Below, piece after piece: positions 43,892-53,498 of a stretch of DNA of 64,000 bases (positions are counted from its first letter, which is position 1; every line of letters begins with the position of its first letter). Where the stretch lies: the NCBI GenBank assembly GCA_023957975.1, contig JAMLGM010000010.1, positions 122,628 through 186,627 on the forward strand, given 5' to 3'. The notes under the pieces are model-generated. The model was given only the letters and a program-made list of their open reading frames with translations, had not been told where the DNA came from and searched no databases. The stretch comes from Microthrixaceae bacterium (lineage in GTDB: Bacteria > Actinomycetota > Acidimicrobiia > Acidimicrobiales > Microtrichaceae). Both the position numbers and the translations under genes were made by a program.

Positions 43892-46800
43892 GTGGCGGAG
43901 TTGGTCGACATCAGAATCGAAGCAGCGGGGACGTACTACTTGGCGGCGAGCCATATGGCGCCGATCCGCCGTGTTGCGATCACGAATCTGGCGCTCGAAG
44001 CCGTCGAAGCGGTGGTGACGTGCCGGGTGGAGTCGGCGTCTGCGAGCGATTTGCTCTACCCGGTCTCGCGGCGGATCGACATGCCGCTGGTCGGCGGCGA
44101 TGAGGTGTGGGAGCGGATCGCCATGCGTCCGAACCTGCGCGCCCTCGCCATGTTGGAGGAGCGGATCGACGGCTACGTCGTGGTCGAGGTGATCGTCGAC
44201 GGGGAGGTCGTTGGCATCCAACGCGAACCGATGACGTTTCTTGCGGCCAATCAGTGGTTGTTCCGGCCGTCGCACTACGACTCGCTCGCGGCGTTCGTGC
44301 AACCGAACAGCCCTGCGTTGCGGCCGATACTCCAGCGAACGCGCGAGCTGTTGGGTGAGCGCACGGGCGCCACGTCGACGGAGGGATATCAGTCGGGTAC
44401 TGACCGGGTGAGGCAGCTCGCCCGCGCAGCATTCGACGCGATGTTTGAAGCGGGGATCGAGTATTCAAACCCTCCCGCAGCCTTCGAAGGCTACGGCCAG
44501 AAGGTGCGAACACCTGAGATGGTCATGGCCGAATCGGCGGCAACGTGTCTCGATTCTGCATGTCTGTACGCCTCGGTCCTCGGGGCGATGGGCCTCGACG
44601 CGATGGTGGTACTTGTTGCCGGGCATGCCTTTGCGGCGTTCACGACCGACGAGGCGGCCGCGCTCGACCCGGGTCTGAACGAGCCGGTGGTCACCGACCG
44701 AAACCTGGTGTCCTCTTTGGCCGCGAACGATTCGCTGATTGGCGTCGAAACGACGTCGTTCACTCAGCATGTCGACGGTGGGTACGACGCTGCAGTTCGG
44801 CGTGCTGCGAGTCATTTCGGTGATGGCAGCGACGGGTTGAATGCCGTGGTCAACATTGGGCGGGCGATCGCGTTCGGTGTCGCCCCCTTGCCGACCGCGG
44901 CGGTGATCGCACGCCGTGCAGGCGAGAGTCTCGACCAGGGCGAGATCGTTGGGTCCTCAGCAGTCGCCGGCGGCGCTGCGTGGCCCGCTCCGGCCCCGAC
45001 CCACAGCTCTGCTCCGCATCCGCATCCGCCTCCGCCTCCGCATCCGTCGGCCGTTAGCCGACCAGCTGCGCCGGTGGATCGAATGGAGCGGTTCGAGGCA
45101 CCCGAACGCGTCGTCAATTGGATGCGTTCACTGCTCGATTTGAGCTATTCGAACCAACTGCTCCGCCTCGGAGGTTCGAGGGGTGATCGCGGCGTGCTTC
45201 GGTTGCCGCTGCCGACCAGGGCGTTGTCAGCGCTCGAGGACCGGTTGATGGCATCGAAGCCGATCTACCTGGTGCCAGCCACCTCGGCTCCGTCCTCACT
45301 CGGTCGGGACCCGGACAACGACGAGCTGTATGCGGCACATATCGCGACGAGCGGCCAAGCGTATTTCCCGAGCGTCGGCGACGCGATCGCGCAGGCCGAA
45401 GCCTTGCGATCCGTAGCGGAGGAGCAGCTTGCGGGCGCCACCGCTGCCGCTGTGGAGCGCGTCGTCCAGGCAACGCTGACCGACGACTATTCAGCGACGC
45501 TCAATCGCAGCATTGGGTCGCTTCGACGCAAGGCTCGAGAGATCGAGAATCTGACGGGTTCGAACAACCTGTTCTTGTGCATCGGGCTGCTCGAGTGGGG
45601 CGACCTGGTGAACGGAACGATCGCGTCGGTCGAGGGCAGGGCGCCGCTGATCCTGGTTCCGGTGCGGGTTCAAGGGCGAGAGGCGACGGGGTATTCGATC
45701 GTCATCGACGATGCCGCCGAGCCGGTTGCGAACTACTGCCTGATCGAAAAGCTCCGCCAGACGCACGGTTTGTCCCTCGACACGCTCGAGACCCCGGTCA
45801 CCGACGAGCACGGCATCGATGTGGCCGCCCTGTTTGCAGAGGTTCGCGATGTGTTGTCGGCAGCGAAGGCGAACAACGCCCGGGTGCTCGAAGTGGCCCA
45901 TCTCGCCGTTGTCGATTTCGCGTCCTTCCGTCTGTGGCGTGACCTGCGGGACCATTGGCGGGAGTTTGTGAAGGCACCGATCGTGTCCCACCTCGTGTCG
46001 ACGCCGGGAGAGACGTTCGTCCAAGAATTTGGCGACGTTGACGGGGCCGAGCTCGTCGAGCCGCTGTGTCCGGTGCAGTGCGACGAGTCGCAACTCGAAG
46101 CGGTCCAATGGGCGGTGGCCCGTCGGACTTTTGTGCTGGAGGGGCCGCCGGGGACCGGCAAGAGCCAGACGATCACCAACCTGCTCGCGGCGTCGATGGC
46201 GGCGGGGCTCAAGGTGTTGTTCGTCGCGGAGAAGCAGCCGGCGCTCGAGGTGGTTCGACGGCGCCTCGACGAGGTGGGGTTGACCGCCTCGTATCTCGAC
46301 CTCTTCGACAAGAAGGCCAAGCCGGAGTCGATTCGATCGCAGATCCGCAACTCGCTCGACCTCGACGCGGTCGATTGTTCCTCGGAGTGGAGCGAGACGG
46401 GCGATGACCTCGAGGCGGTGGATCGGAGGCTCACGGGCTACCGGGACGCGCTCCATGGCACGAACGCGGTGGGCGACTCGGCGTGGAGCGCATATGACGA
46501 GTATCTGCGACTCGGAGACGGCCCGTTCCTGACGATTCCGCCGGCGGTGCTGGCGGCGGGGCCCGAACGTCTGGCTGCGGCCGCGCGGACCTTTCGTGAT
46601 GTCGGTCGAATCGTCGGGGATCGGGTCCGGACGGATCATCCCTGGTCGCTGGCCCGATGCACCACCCTCGATTCGGTGGATCGCGCCCAGTTCTCGGAGG
46701 TGCTCCGACAGCTCGCCCAGTGCCGCCGCTCGATCATCTCGGCTCCAGCGCCGGTCCGTTCGCTGCTCGAGTCGGTCGAGTCGCCGACCGACCTCGCTCG

Positions 46801-49800
46801 CCTCGCAACGTTGGCGGAGCGTTTTGACGCCGTGTCTCCCGTGGGCACGATCGACGCGTCGGTCGGCACCGATGGGTGGGTGGCGGGGTGGAGCCAGTTC
46901 TTGGCGCGGATCGATCGTTTTGTGGCCTCGCACCGTGAGCTGAGTGTGGTTGTGCAGCCCACGATCTACAACGTCGACATCGCACCGTTGATCGCTTTGG
47001 GCGACGCCGCGATGTCGGCCGGGCTGTTGAGTCGTTCGCGATCCATCCGCGAGTTCCGCGCCGGGGTTGCGCCATTTCTGGTGCAGCCACACGTCGAGGT
47101 CAGCGTGGAGGACCAGTCTGCGGTCCTTCGTCGTGTCCAGCAGGTCCAAGCCGAATGGGCCGCGTTGCGCTCAGCGGTCGCTCAGGCGGTGCAGCTTCGT
47201 GGGTTGGCCGATTGGGATCCGCTCGGCCAAGGCCACGTCGACGCGTTGCGCGCCCACCTCGAGCTGCAGGCGACGACGGCGCAGGTGCTGGCAGACCCGT
47301 TCGGTCAGGCGATGGCGGAGGCCACCCTCTCAGCAACCCCCCTGCCCGATGGGTTCTCCGCGAGCCTGCGGTACTGCACGAATGCCTGGGACTACATCGC
47401 CCGGGTCCTGGTTGTCGATGCTGGGTCGTTTCAGCGATGGGTCGGCGTTCGATCGTTCTTCGAGGCGTGGGCGGGTGCAGAGTCGTCGTGGTTGGCTGAC
47501 GAGCGCCTGATCGAGCTCCAACGCTGGTCTGAGATCGCCGCCGCGATCGCCCCGCTCACCGACGTCGGGTTGCATGAGGTCGCCGGCTCGGTTCTGGACG
47601 GAGCGCTGCACCTTGATGAGGCGACGTCGATGTTTCGCCGAGGGTTGAACCGTGCATCGGTGTCGGAGCGTTTCGATGCCGGAGGCCTGGCGACGATCGA
47701 TGGCCGCGCGCACGACCGGGCTGCCGAGGACTACGCCGCGCTTCAGCAGCGACGGCGAGAGCTCATGGTCGACCGGATTCCGGCGGAGCTGATCCAACGC
47801 CGACCGATCCCCGGAGGGAAGCGGACGGGCAAGTGGGGAGAGCTTGAACAGGAACTGAATCGCAAGTCCCGTCGATTGAGCCTGCGCGCACTGTTTGAAC
47901 GCTACGGCGCCCAGATCAGCGACCTCACGCCGTGCTTCTTGATGGGCCCCGATTCGGTGGCCCGGTTTCTCCCGCCGGGAGCGGTCGATTTCGATCTGGT
48001 CGTGTTCGACGAGGCGTCGCAGATCGAAGTGCCACGAGCGATCGGCGCTATGGGCCGCGCCAAGGCGGCGGTGGTGGTCGGCGACACTCGACAGATGCCA
48101 CCGAGTCGATTCGGCGGCCGTTCCGGAGGTTCCGAGGACGAAACCGAGGAGCCGCTCCTGGTCGATCTCGAAAGCATCCTTGAGGAGTGTCGGGAGTCAA
48201 ACATTGCTGCGCTCACGTTGAAATGCCACTACCGAAGCCGTCACGAGGGTCTGATCGCGTTCAGCAATCGGCACTTCTACGACGATGCGCTCACGACCTT
48301 TCCGTCGCCTGCGGATGAAGCGATTCCTCCGATCGGGTGGAGGCGGATCGACGGGCGCTTTCGGCGTGGGCGGGTCGACAGCTCCGAGACGGACTGGCCG
48401 TTGCGGACGAACCGGGTCGAGGCCGAAGCGGTCGTGGCGGAGGTGCTTCGGCGCATCGAGAACCCGGTGAGCGCAGACGAAAGCATCGGCGTGGTCACGT
48501 TGAACGCACCACAAAAGGACCTTGTGATTTCGTTGTTGGAGGCGACAAAGCACCCGAAGGTGCTGGAGTTGCTCGAGCGCGATGACAGCACGTCGTTGTT
48601 GGTCCAGAACTTGGAGAACGTCCAGGGAGACGAGCGCGATGTGATCTTGATGTCGGTCGGGTTCGCTCCGCAGTTCCGTGTGGGCCCCGACGGAGCCGAG
48701 GTTCGCGGCCGGCTTCCGTTGAACTTCGGGCCGCTCAACCAACGTGGGGGTGAGCGCCGCCTGAACGTAGCGGTGACCCGTGCACGTGCAGAGGTGGTGG
48801 TCTTTTGTTCATTCGACCCAGAAGAGATGTCGGTCACCGACTCGTCCGCGGTCGGGATTCAACTGTTGTGCGAATACCTCACGGCGGCACGAGACGGCGC
48901 GGAGGGACGCTCACGCGGGTCGGGTCGCCGCTCGCCGAGTCGACACCGTGACGCCGTTGCAGAAGCACTTCGTTGCGAAGGGTACGAGACCGAGGCCGAC
49001 GTCGGGTTGAGCGACTTCAAGATCGATCTCGCTGTGCGGCGGCCGGGGGATAGGTCGTGGAAGGTGGCCGTGTTGTTCGACGGGCCCGGTTGGGCCCGTC
49101 GCAGGACGGTGTTTGATCGTGATGTGATGCCGAGTTCGGTGCTCAAGGGGCTCATGGATTGGCCCGAGGTCGTCCGTTTGTGGCTGCCAGCGTGGGTGTT
49201 CCAACGAGATGAGGTGCTGGCGAGCATCGCCGCTGCGCTGGGCCGTGCCGACGTGGCCGAGGCTGAGCGGATCGCACGGGATGCTGCGAGGATTCACGTT
49301 GCGGCGACACCTTCCATGGAGGCACCTTCCATGGCCGCGCCGCAGCTGGCTTCTGGCGCCATCGGAGGGGCGGTCGGGGCCGATCGTACGGCGGTCACCG
49401 ACGATGAGGCGACGTCGGTGAGCGGTCACGGTTCGGATCTCGACCGACTCGGTGATCCACAAGTCGAAGCCGACCTTCGCAACGAATTGTCGGAGATCAT
49501 CGAATCACTCGGTCCGATCGAGGCATCCGAGTGTCTTCGAACGTTGGCACGCAGGCACGGACTCAACCGCGTCACGGCAGCTCGGATCGACCAACTGGCC
49601 ACGCTGCTGCCGAGCGATCTCGTTCGGACCTCTGACTTCGGCAGTTTCGTGTGGCCGCGCCGGCTTGACCCTGACACGTGGAGCCTGTGGCGAGGATCGG
49701 GAGAGCTTGAGCGGCGCTCCGCAGACCAGATTCCCCCAGAGGAGATCGTCAATACGTTTTTCGCCCGGCTGAACGAGGGTCCGCCGGTGGAGGTCGAGGA

Positions 49801-49948
49801 TTTGTTGAAGGCTTCGTCGATGATGCTCGGATCCTCGCGGCTGACGGCGCCGTACCGGGAGCGTCTGTTGGCGGTGCTTTTGTACTGCGTGGAACACGGC
49901 CTATTCGCGCTCAACGACAACGTAGTCTCAATGTCTGCGGCCCGGTAG
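43892..49948 (+). CDS. Hhe-type defence protein: transglutaminase-like + DUF4011 + SF1 helicase + Vsr-like nuclease + DUF3320
   Basis: A 2018-residue protein. Around residues 205-260 is a transglutaminase/cysteine-protease-like block: ATCLDSACLYASVLGAMG (Cys219) and VAGHAFAAF (His245). After a His/Pro-rich linker (about 365-395), the DUF4011 start is VVNWMRSLLDLSYSNQLLRL. The SF1 helicase has Walker A EGPPGTGKSQTITNLL (750-758), Walker B VVFDEASQIEVPRA (Asp1373-Glu1374), VVVGDTRQMPPSRF, VQGDERDVILMSVGF and RRLNVAVTRARAEVV. A Vsr-like endonuclease follows (SDFKIDLAVRRPGD, then LFDGPGWARRRTVFDRD, about 1708-1770). The DUF3320-like end is PPEEIVNTFFARLNEG. Hhe is reported as a single-gene anti-phage system, so defence by nucleic-acid unwinding and cutting is inferred. 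Start GTG 43892. Confidence 0.85.
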   Translation: MAELVDIRIEAAGTYYLAASHMAPIRRVAITNLALEAVEAVVTCRVESASASDLLYPVSRRIDMPLVGGDEVWERIAMRPNLRALAMLEERIDGYVVVEVIVDGEVVGIQREPMTFLAANQWLFRPSHYDSLAAFVQPNSPALRPILQRTRELLGERTGATSTEGYQSGTDRVRQLARAAFDAMFEAGIEYSNPPAAFEGYGQKVRTPEMVMAESAATCLDSACLYASVLGAMGLDAMVVLVAGHAFAAFTTDEAAALDPGLNEPVVTDRNLVSSLAANDSLIGVETTSFTQHVDGGYDAAVRRAASHFGDGSDGLNAVVNIGRAIAFGVAPLPTAAVIARRAGESLDQGEIVGSSAVAGGAAWPAPAPTHSSAPHPHPPPPPHPSAVSRPAAPVDRMERFEAPERVVNWMRSLLDLSYSNQLLRLGGSRGDRGVLRLPLPTRALSALEDRLMASKPIYLVPATSAPSSLGRDPDNDELYAAHIATSGQAYFPSVGDAIAQAEALRSVAEEQLAGATAAAVERVVQATLTDDYSATLNRSIGSLRRKAREIENLTGSNNLFLCIGLLEWGDLVNGTIASVEGRAPLILVPVRVQGREATGYSIVIDDAAEPVANYCLIEKLRQTHGLSLDTLETPVTDEHGIDVAALFAEVRDVLSAAKANNARVLEVAHLAVVDFASFRLWRDLRDHWREFVKAPIVSHLVSTPGETFVQEFGDVDGAELVEPLCPVQCDESQLEAVQWAVARRTFVLEGPPGTGKSQTITNLLAASMAAGLKVLFVAEKQPALEVVRRRLDEVGLTASYLDLFDKKAKPESIRSQIRNSLDLDAVDCSSEWSETGDDLEAVDRRLTGYRDALHGTNAVGDSAWSAYDEYLRLGDGPFLTIPPAVLAAGPERLAAAARTFRDVGRIVGDRVRTDHPWSLARCTTLDSVDRAQFSEVLRQLAQCRRSIISAPAPVRSLLESVESPTDLARLATLAERFDAVSPVGTIDASVGTDGWVAGWSQFLARIDRFVASHRELSVVVQPTIYNVDIAPLIALGDAAMSAGLLSRSRSIREFRAGVAPFLVQPHVEVSVEDQSAVLRRVQQVQAEWAALRSAVAQAVQLRGLADWDPLGQGHVDALRAHLELQATTAQVLADPFGQAMAEATLSATPLPDGFSASLRYCTNAWDYIARVLVVDAGSFQRWVGVRSFFEAWAGAESSWLADERLIELQRWSEIAAAIAPLTDVGLHEVAGSVLDGALHLDEATSMFRRGLNRASVSERFDAGGLATIDGRAHDRAAEDYAALQQRRRELMVDRIPAELIQRRPIPGGKRTGKWGELEQELNRKSRRLSLRALFERYGAQISDLTPCFLMGPDSVARFLPPGAVDFDLVVFDEASQIEVPRAIGAMGRAKAAVVVGDTRQMPPSRFGGRSGGSEDETEEPLLVDLESILEECRESNIAALTLKCHYRSRHEGLIAFSNRHFYDDALTTFPSPADEAIPPIGWRRIDGRFRRGRVDSSETDWPLRTNRVEAEAVVAEVLRRIENPVSADESIGVVTLNAPQKDLVISLLEATKHPKVLELLERDDSTSLLVQNLENVQGDERDVILMSVGFAPQFRVGPDGAEVRGRLPLNFGPLNQRGGERRLNVAVTRARAEVVVFCSFDPEEMSVTDSSAVGIQLLCEYLTAARDGAEGRSRGSGRRSPSRHRDAVAEALRCEGYETEADVGLSDFKIDLAVRRPGDRSWKVAVLFDGPGWARRRTVFDRDVMPSSVLKGLMDWPEVVRLWLPAWVFQRDEVLASIAAALGRADVAEAERIARDAARIHVAATPSMEAPSMAAPQLASGAIGGAVGADRTAVTDDEATSVSGHGSDLDRLGDPQVEADLRNELSEIIESLGPIEASECLRTLARRHGLNRVTAARIDQLATLLPSDLVRTSDFGSFVWPRRLDPDTWSLWRGSGELERRSADQIPPEEIVNTFFARLNEGPPVEVEDLLKASSMMLGSSRLTAPYRERLLAVLLYCVEHGLFALNDNVVSMSAAR

Positions 49949-49991
49949 GGTCATGACCGTGTCGTCGCGTGAGCGCTGCGGCGCGTGAGCG

Positions 49992-50098
49992 CGGCGGCGC
50001 CGGTCGGGCAGTGATCGAGTCGGGTGTTGTACATGAGGGGCGCGGTATCGCCATCCCTCGCCAAATTCAACAACACCCGGGCCGCAGCACTCGGCCGC
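49992..50098. repeat. Right boundary repeat of the Hhe module
   Basis: The first 51 bases (49992-50042) equal 42320-42370. It then follows the palindrome family loosely (GCGGTATCGC, then CCAAATTCAACAACACC) and ends with a CCCGGGCCGCAGCACTCGG tail similar to the left copy. It lies between the convergent Hhe and dioxygenase genes. Confidence 0.9.
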
Positions 50099-50116
50099 GC
50101 CCCCGGCCGGCGCCCG

Positions 50117-51073
50117 TCAGGCGATCTGGATGACGCCGTAACTGAGCATCGAACCGTCAGCGTTCGCCCGGGTGTTGAGCACGAAGGGTTCGTAGTCGTT
50201 CGGGAACACGCCGTCGGTGCCACTCGCGAGGGTCGTGTCTTGGCTTCCCCGGCCGGAGTATCGATCGTGGGTCGTGTAGATCTCCTCGGCGAGTTCATCG
50301 ACGTAGCACCATTGCGAGATGATGCGGCTCGTGCCGTCGGCGTCGCTGACCGCGAAGTGAATGTGGATGGTCCGCCCGGAGTACCAGCCCGGAAAGATCG
50401 TCTTGAAGTTCACTCTGCCCTCGGCATCGGTCGTCGCTTGACCGCGGCAGTAGCTGCTCTCGAGCGCCTGTGGGGCGTCCTCGGTGCAGAACGCTCCGGC
50501 GAATCGTGTGGCGTCGTGGCTTTCGCTGGTGTCTCCCGAATAGATGCCACGTGCGTCGCAGTGCCACACCTCGATCGTGTATCCGTCGAGCGGCGCGCAG
50601 CTCTCGTCGATGAGTTGCAGGCACAACTGCATGGGCAGCCCGGTGGTGCCGAGGGAGATGTCATCGCCGGTGTCGGATTGGAAGTAGCACGGTCCTTCCA
50701 TCAATGCGGAAGTGAGTGTCACGGTGCACGCCGTGGCGGTGGCGAAGATCGACGTCGACGGATAGTCCACGGTGATGAGGTCGGTTCCCCCAGACGCCCA
50801 CGCTGGCGTCGGTGCGGTTTGCGGGGGTGTCGTGGTCGAGGACCCAGTCGTCGTGGTCGAGCCAGCACCGCCGGCCGTTGTGGTGCTTTGCGACTCCGAG
50901 GCGCCGTCATCCTCGCTGCACGAACTCAACATTGCGGCGGCGGGTAGGGCGACCACACCTCCGAACACCCCGCGGAGCACCGTGCGCCGAGACAGTTCCA
51001 CGTGGTGCGGGGATCGCTCGACCGCAGTTGATTCGGACGTCGGTGTCGCGGCGGGTTGTGGCTCGCAGGTCAT
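50117..51073 (-). CDS. Intradiol ring-cleavage dioxygenase-like lipoprotein
   Basis: A 318-residue exported protein. The N-terminus has SRRTVLRGVFGGVVALPAAA (twin-arginine type) and a lipobox LSSC, then a Ser/Thr linker. The main domain resembles intradiol dioxygenases: LMEGPCYFQSD (a candidate Tyr ligand), YTIEVWHCDARGIYSGD, and GWYSGRTIHIHFAV with the candidate Tyr/His/His ligands of Fe(III). These enzymes cleave catechol rings; extracytoplasmic members in actinobacteria are largely uncharacterised. It may act on aromatic compounds outside the membrane. It is convergent with Hhe. The start at 51073 fits the signal peptide; a shorter start is possible. Confidence 0.82.
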   Translation of the reverse strand: MTCEPQPAATPTSESTAVERSPHHVELSRRTVLRGVFGGVVALPAAAMLSSCSEDDGASESQSTTTAGGAGSTTTTGSSTTTPPQTAPTPAWASGGTDLITVDYPSTSIFATATACTVTLTSALMEGPCYFQSDTGDDISLGTTGLPMQLCLQLIDESCAPLDGYTIEVWHCDARGIYSGDTSESHDATRFAGAFCTEDAPQALESSYCRGQATTDAEGRVNFKTIFPGWYSGRTIHIHFAVSDADGTSRIISQWCYVDELAEEIYTTHDRYSGRGSQDTTLASGTDGVFPNDYEPFVLNTRANADGSMLSYGVIQIA

Positions 51074-51154
51074 GGCGGCAGTCTTGCACCGCGGTCGAGT
51101 CCTGGAGGGGGCGAGTCCTGGAGGGGTCGATCGCCGGCGTTGGCCCCCGCCGCG

Positions 51155-52453
51155 TTAGCGGGCGGTGCGAGGTTGGGCGAAGCGCCCCGCCGGTAGGACC
51201 AGTCGAAACGAGGTCGGACTGCTCGATGCGACCACCAAGCGGCCTCCTTCGGCCTCGGCGAGCGAGCGTCCGAGTGCAAGCCCCAAGCCGTGACCGTGGG
51301 CTCCGGGGTCGCGTCGTTCGAAAAGGTCCTCGGTGGCGCGTGTGAGTGATCCGTCATCGCCCACGACCACGTCGAGGTGGTCATCGCGCGTTTCGACGGT
51401 CACCGAGACGCGTCCGGATCCATGATCCAGCGCATTTTGAACCAGGATGTCGACGATCTGATCGAGGACCGCACCGCTCACATGCGCTCGACCATCCTCT
51501 GCGGTGAGCGCAATGGAGCGCCCGGCCGCGTCGAAGGTTTCGTTCCAACGATCGCGGATGGAACCCGCCCAACTGTCGAGGTCGAGGGCATCTCGTGACG
51601 TCGGTTGATCGCGGGCGACTCGAAGCAGTGTGGTGATCGTGGATTCCAACCGGTCGGCGTCGGCGAGGGCGCCGGCTATTGCCTCGTCGGGTGGCTCGCT
51701 CGGGTGGTCGAGTTCGTTCTCGAGGGTCAAGCGAAGCGAGGTCAGCGGTGTGCGAAGTTGGTGGGAAACATCGGCGGTGAACGAGCGTTCGCGCTGAAGC
51801 ACCGCATCGAGACGTGCCGCGGTGTCGGCGAGTGCTTCAGAGGTGGCGTCGAGTTCGGCGATTCCCGATCGAAGCGGTGCAAGAGCGAAATCCCCTTGCC
51901 CCAGCCGCACCGCATCGTCGCGGATGTCGCTCAACGGCTGCACCAACCGGCCGCTCAACCATCGCCCGACCACCACCGCGCCCCCGAGGATCACAAGGTT
52001 CATGCCGCCGAGCAGCACCAGCACCTTCGCCACCCGCCGACCCGCGGCCGAAAGGGGTTCAGCGACGCGAACCGTGCCGATCTTCTCCTGATGCGCAACC
52101 ACGGGGCGGGCCAGCACCCGTTCGGTGCGCGTGGTTCCCGTGAGCGTGAGCAGATGAGCCGAATCGGTGATTCGATCCGCCCACTTCGGACCGACTCCGG
52201 CCACGAGTCGACCCTCAACGTCGTACACCGCCACATCGACCGGCTCGCGGTAATCGGGCAGCGGGTAGTTGCCGTTGGCGCCGAAGTCGCCATCGAGGGT
52301 GAGCGCGTTCACCGCCCGCTCGGCGATCAGCGAGAAGTTGCGGTCGACCCCGTCGCGCTCGTTGGAGATGATGTACCAGCCGAGTGGGAGGCTGAGCAGG
52401 CCAAGACACACCACCGCAACCCCGACGATCGCGGCCAAGATCCGGCGCTTCAT
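51155..52453 (-). CDS. Sensor histidine kinase
   Basis: A 432-residue membrane kinase. It has an N-terminal membrane helix (ILAAIVGVAVVCLGLLSLPL), an outside domain of about 120 residues, a second helix (VLLGGMNLVILGGAVVVG) and a HAMP region (RLVQPLSDIRDDAVRLGQGD). The phospho-acceptor box is FTADVSHQLRTPLTSLRLTL. The ATPase has VDILVQNALDHGSG (N box), VVVGDDGS (G1) and GAHGHGLGLALGRSLAEAEG (G2). It overlaps the response-regulator stop by four bases, so the two form a pair. The signal is unknown. Confidence 0.93.
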   Translation of the reverse strand: MKRRILAAIVGVAVVCLGLLSLPLGWYIISNERDGVDRNFSLIAERAVNALTLDGDFGANGNYPLPDYREPVDVAVYDVEGRLVAGVGPKWADRITDSAHLLTLTGTTRTERVLARPVVAHQEKIGTVRVAEPLSAAGRRVAKVLVLLGGMNLVILGGAVVVGRWLSGRLVQPLSDIRDDAVRLGQGDFALAPLRSGIAELDATSEALADTAARLDAVLQRERSFTADVSHQLRTPLTSLRLTLENELDHPSEPPDEAIAGALADADRLESTITTLLRVARDQPTSRDALDLDSWAGSIRDRWNETFDAAGRSIALTAEDGRAHVSGAVLDQIVDILVQNALDHGSGRVSVTVETRDDHLDVVVGDDGSLTRATEDLFERRDPGAHGHGLGLALGRSLAEAEGGRLVVASSSPTSFRLVLPAGRFAQPRTAR

Positions 52454-53136
52454 CGCGGTTCGCGCTCCCAGCGATAGCCGACACCTCGAATCGAGGTGAT
52501 CCGCGAGGGTGAGCCCGGGGCCTCTCCGAGTCGTCGCCGCAATGAGGCAACGTGAACGTCGAGGGTCTTGGTCGACCCGAACCAATGCTCGTCCCACACG
52601 TTCGCCATCAGATCTTCGCGGGTGACCACGCGCCCCTCATGGGCGATGAGCTCCACCAGCAGGTCGAACTCTTTGACGCGCAACGCCACCTCGGCACCGT
52701 CCACGCGCACTGTGCGGGCACCCAGATCGACATCGATTCCGGCGCTCGACAGGTGTTGGTCGGTGTCGTCGTCAACCAGGGCGACCTGGCGCAGGTGGGC
52801 CCTGATTCGGGCCATCAACTCGGCGAGTCGGAAGGGTTTCACCACGTAGTCGACCGCGCCGACATCGAGGCCGATCACGATGTCCATCTCCTCGGCCCGC
52901 GCGGTGAGGATCATGATCGGAACGCTCGGCCATCGACCACCGAGTTCGCGTGCCAGGTCGAGTCCGTCGGCGTCGGGAAGCCCGAGATCCAACAGGATCA
53001 GGTTCGGTGCGTTGACGATGGCACGGGCGGTGGCCGCGTCGGGAGCGGCGATGCACTCGTAGCCGGCATTGCCCAACGCACGCACGAGGCCCGAGCGAAT
53101 TCCCTCGTCATCTTCAACCACCAGGACCTGTTCCAC
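52450..53136 (-). CDS. OmpR/PhoB-type response regulator
   Basis: A 228-residue regulator. The receiver has Asp9-Asp10 (VLVVEDDEGIR), the phosphorylated Asp50 (LILLDLGLPDADG), Thr in MILTARAEE and Lys in VDYVVKPFRL. The C-terminal winged helix shows LRVKEFDLLVELIAHEGRVV, KTLDVHVASLRRRLGE and SIRGVGYRWE. It is the first gene of the two-gene operon with the kinase. The targets are not evident; the small membrane genes at 53250 lie divergently upstream and are candidates. Confidence 0.95.
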   Translation of the reverse strand: MEQVLVVEDDEGIRSGLVRALGNAGYECIAAPDAATARAIVNAPNLILLDLGLPDADGLDLARELGGRWPSVPIMILTARAEEMDIVIGLDVGAVDYVVKPFRLAELMARIRAHLRQVALVDDDTDQHLSSAGIDVDLGARTVRVDGAEVALRVKEFDLLVELIAHEGRVVTREDLMANVWDEHWFGSTKTLDVHVASLRRRLGEAPGSPSRITSIRGVGYRWEREPR

Positions 53137-53249
53137 GCCCTCAGTGTGCCGGAGCGGGGCGTTGGTGCCGACACCATCGGGCGAGGTTTTACCGTCCCCT
53201 CACCTTGGTCTAGTCAGCCGACAACCGGGCGGTCCCCATCATGTGATCC

Positions 53250-53498
53250 ATGCAACCGGTCTTTCTTGATCACCGCTTACCCCGTCTGGCGCACGGATCG
53301 CTGCTCCTCATCGCCGCCGTGGCGCTTGTGATGGGTGCTGTCGGGTGGGTCGCTCTCGGTGCACACCCGCTGTCGGGCCCGATTCTCGTGAATCTAAACA
53401 GTCACCGAGGCATCCACATCACCGACATCTTGGCGGCGGTGCCGCTGGGCGTTGCGCTTGCACTCAGTATCGAAGCGTGGCGGGTGATCCGGCCATGA
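53250..53498 (+). CDS. Small membrane protein (hypothetical)
   Basis: An 82-residue protein with two probable membrane segments (HGSLLLIAAVALVMGAVGWV near 15-35 and DILAAVPLGVALALSIEAW near 58-77) and a short outside loop. I do not recognise a family. It is divergent from the response-regulator gene and overlaps the next small gene by four bases (ATGA), which supports both being real. Confidence 0.6.
   Translation: MQPVFLDHRLPRLAHGSLLLIAAVALVMGAVGWVALGAHPLSGPILVNLNSHRGIHITDILAAVPLGVALALSIEAWRVIRP

Noticed and set aside
45491..47149. 552-residue minus-strand frame inside the Hhe gene
   Set aside because: It is a shadow frame rich in Arg/His/Gln without domains, while the plus strand has clear helicase motifs.
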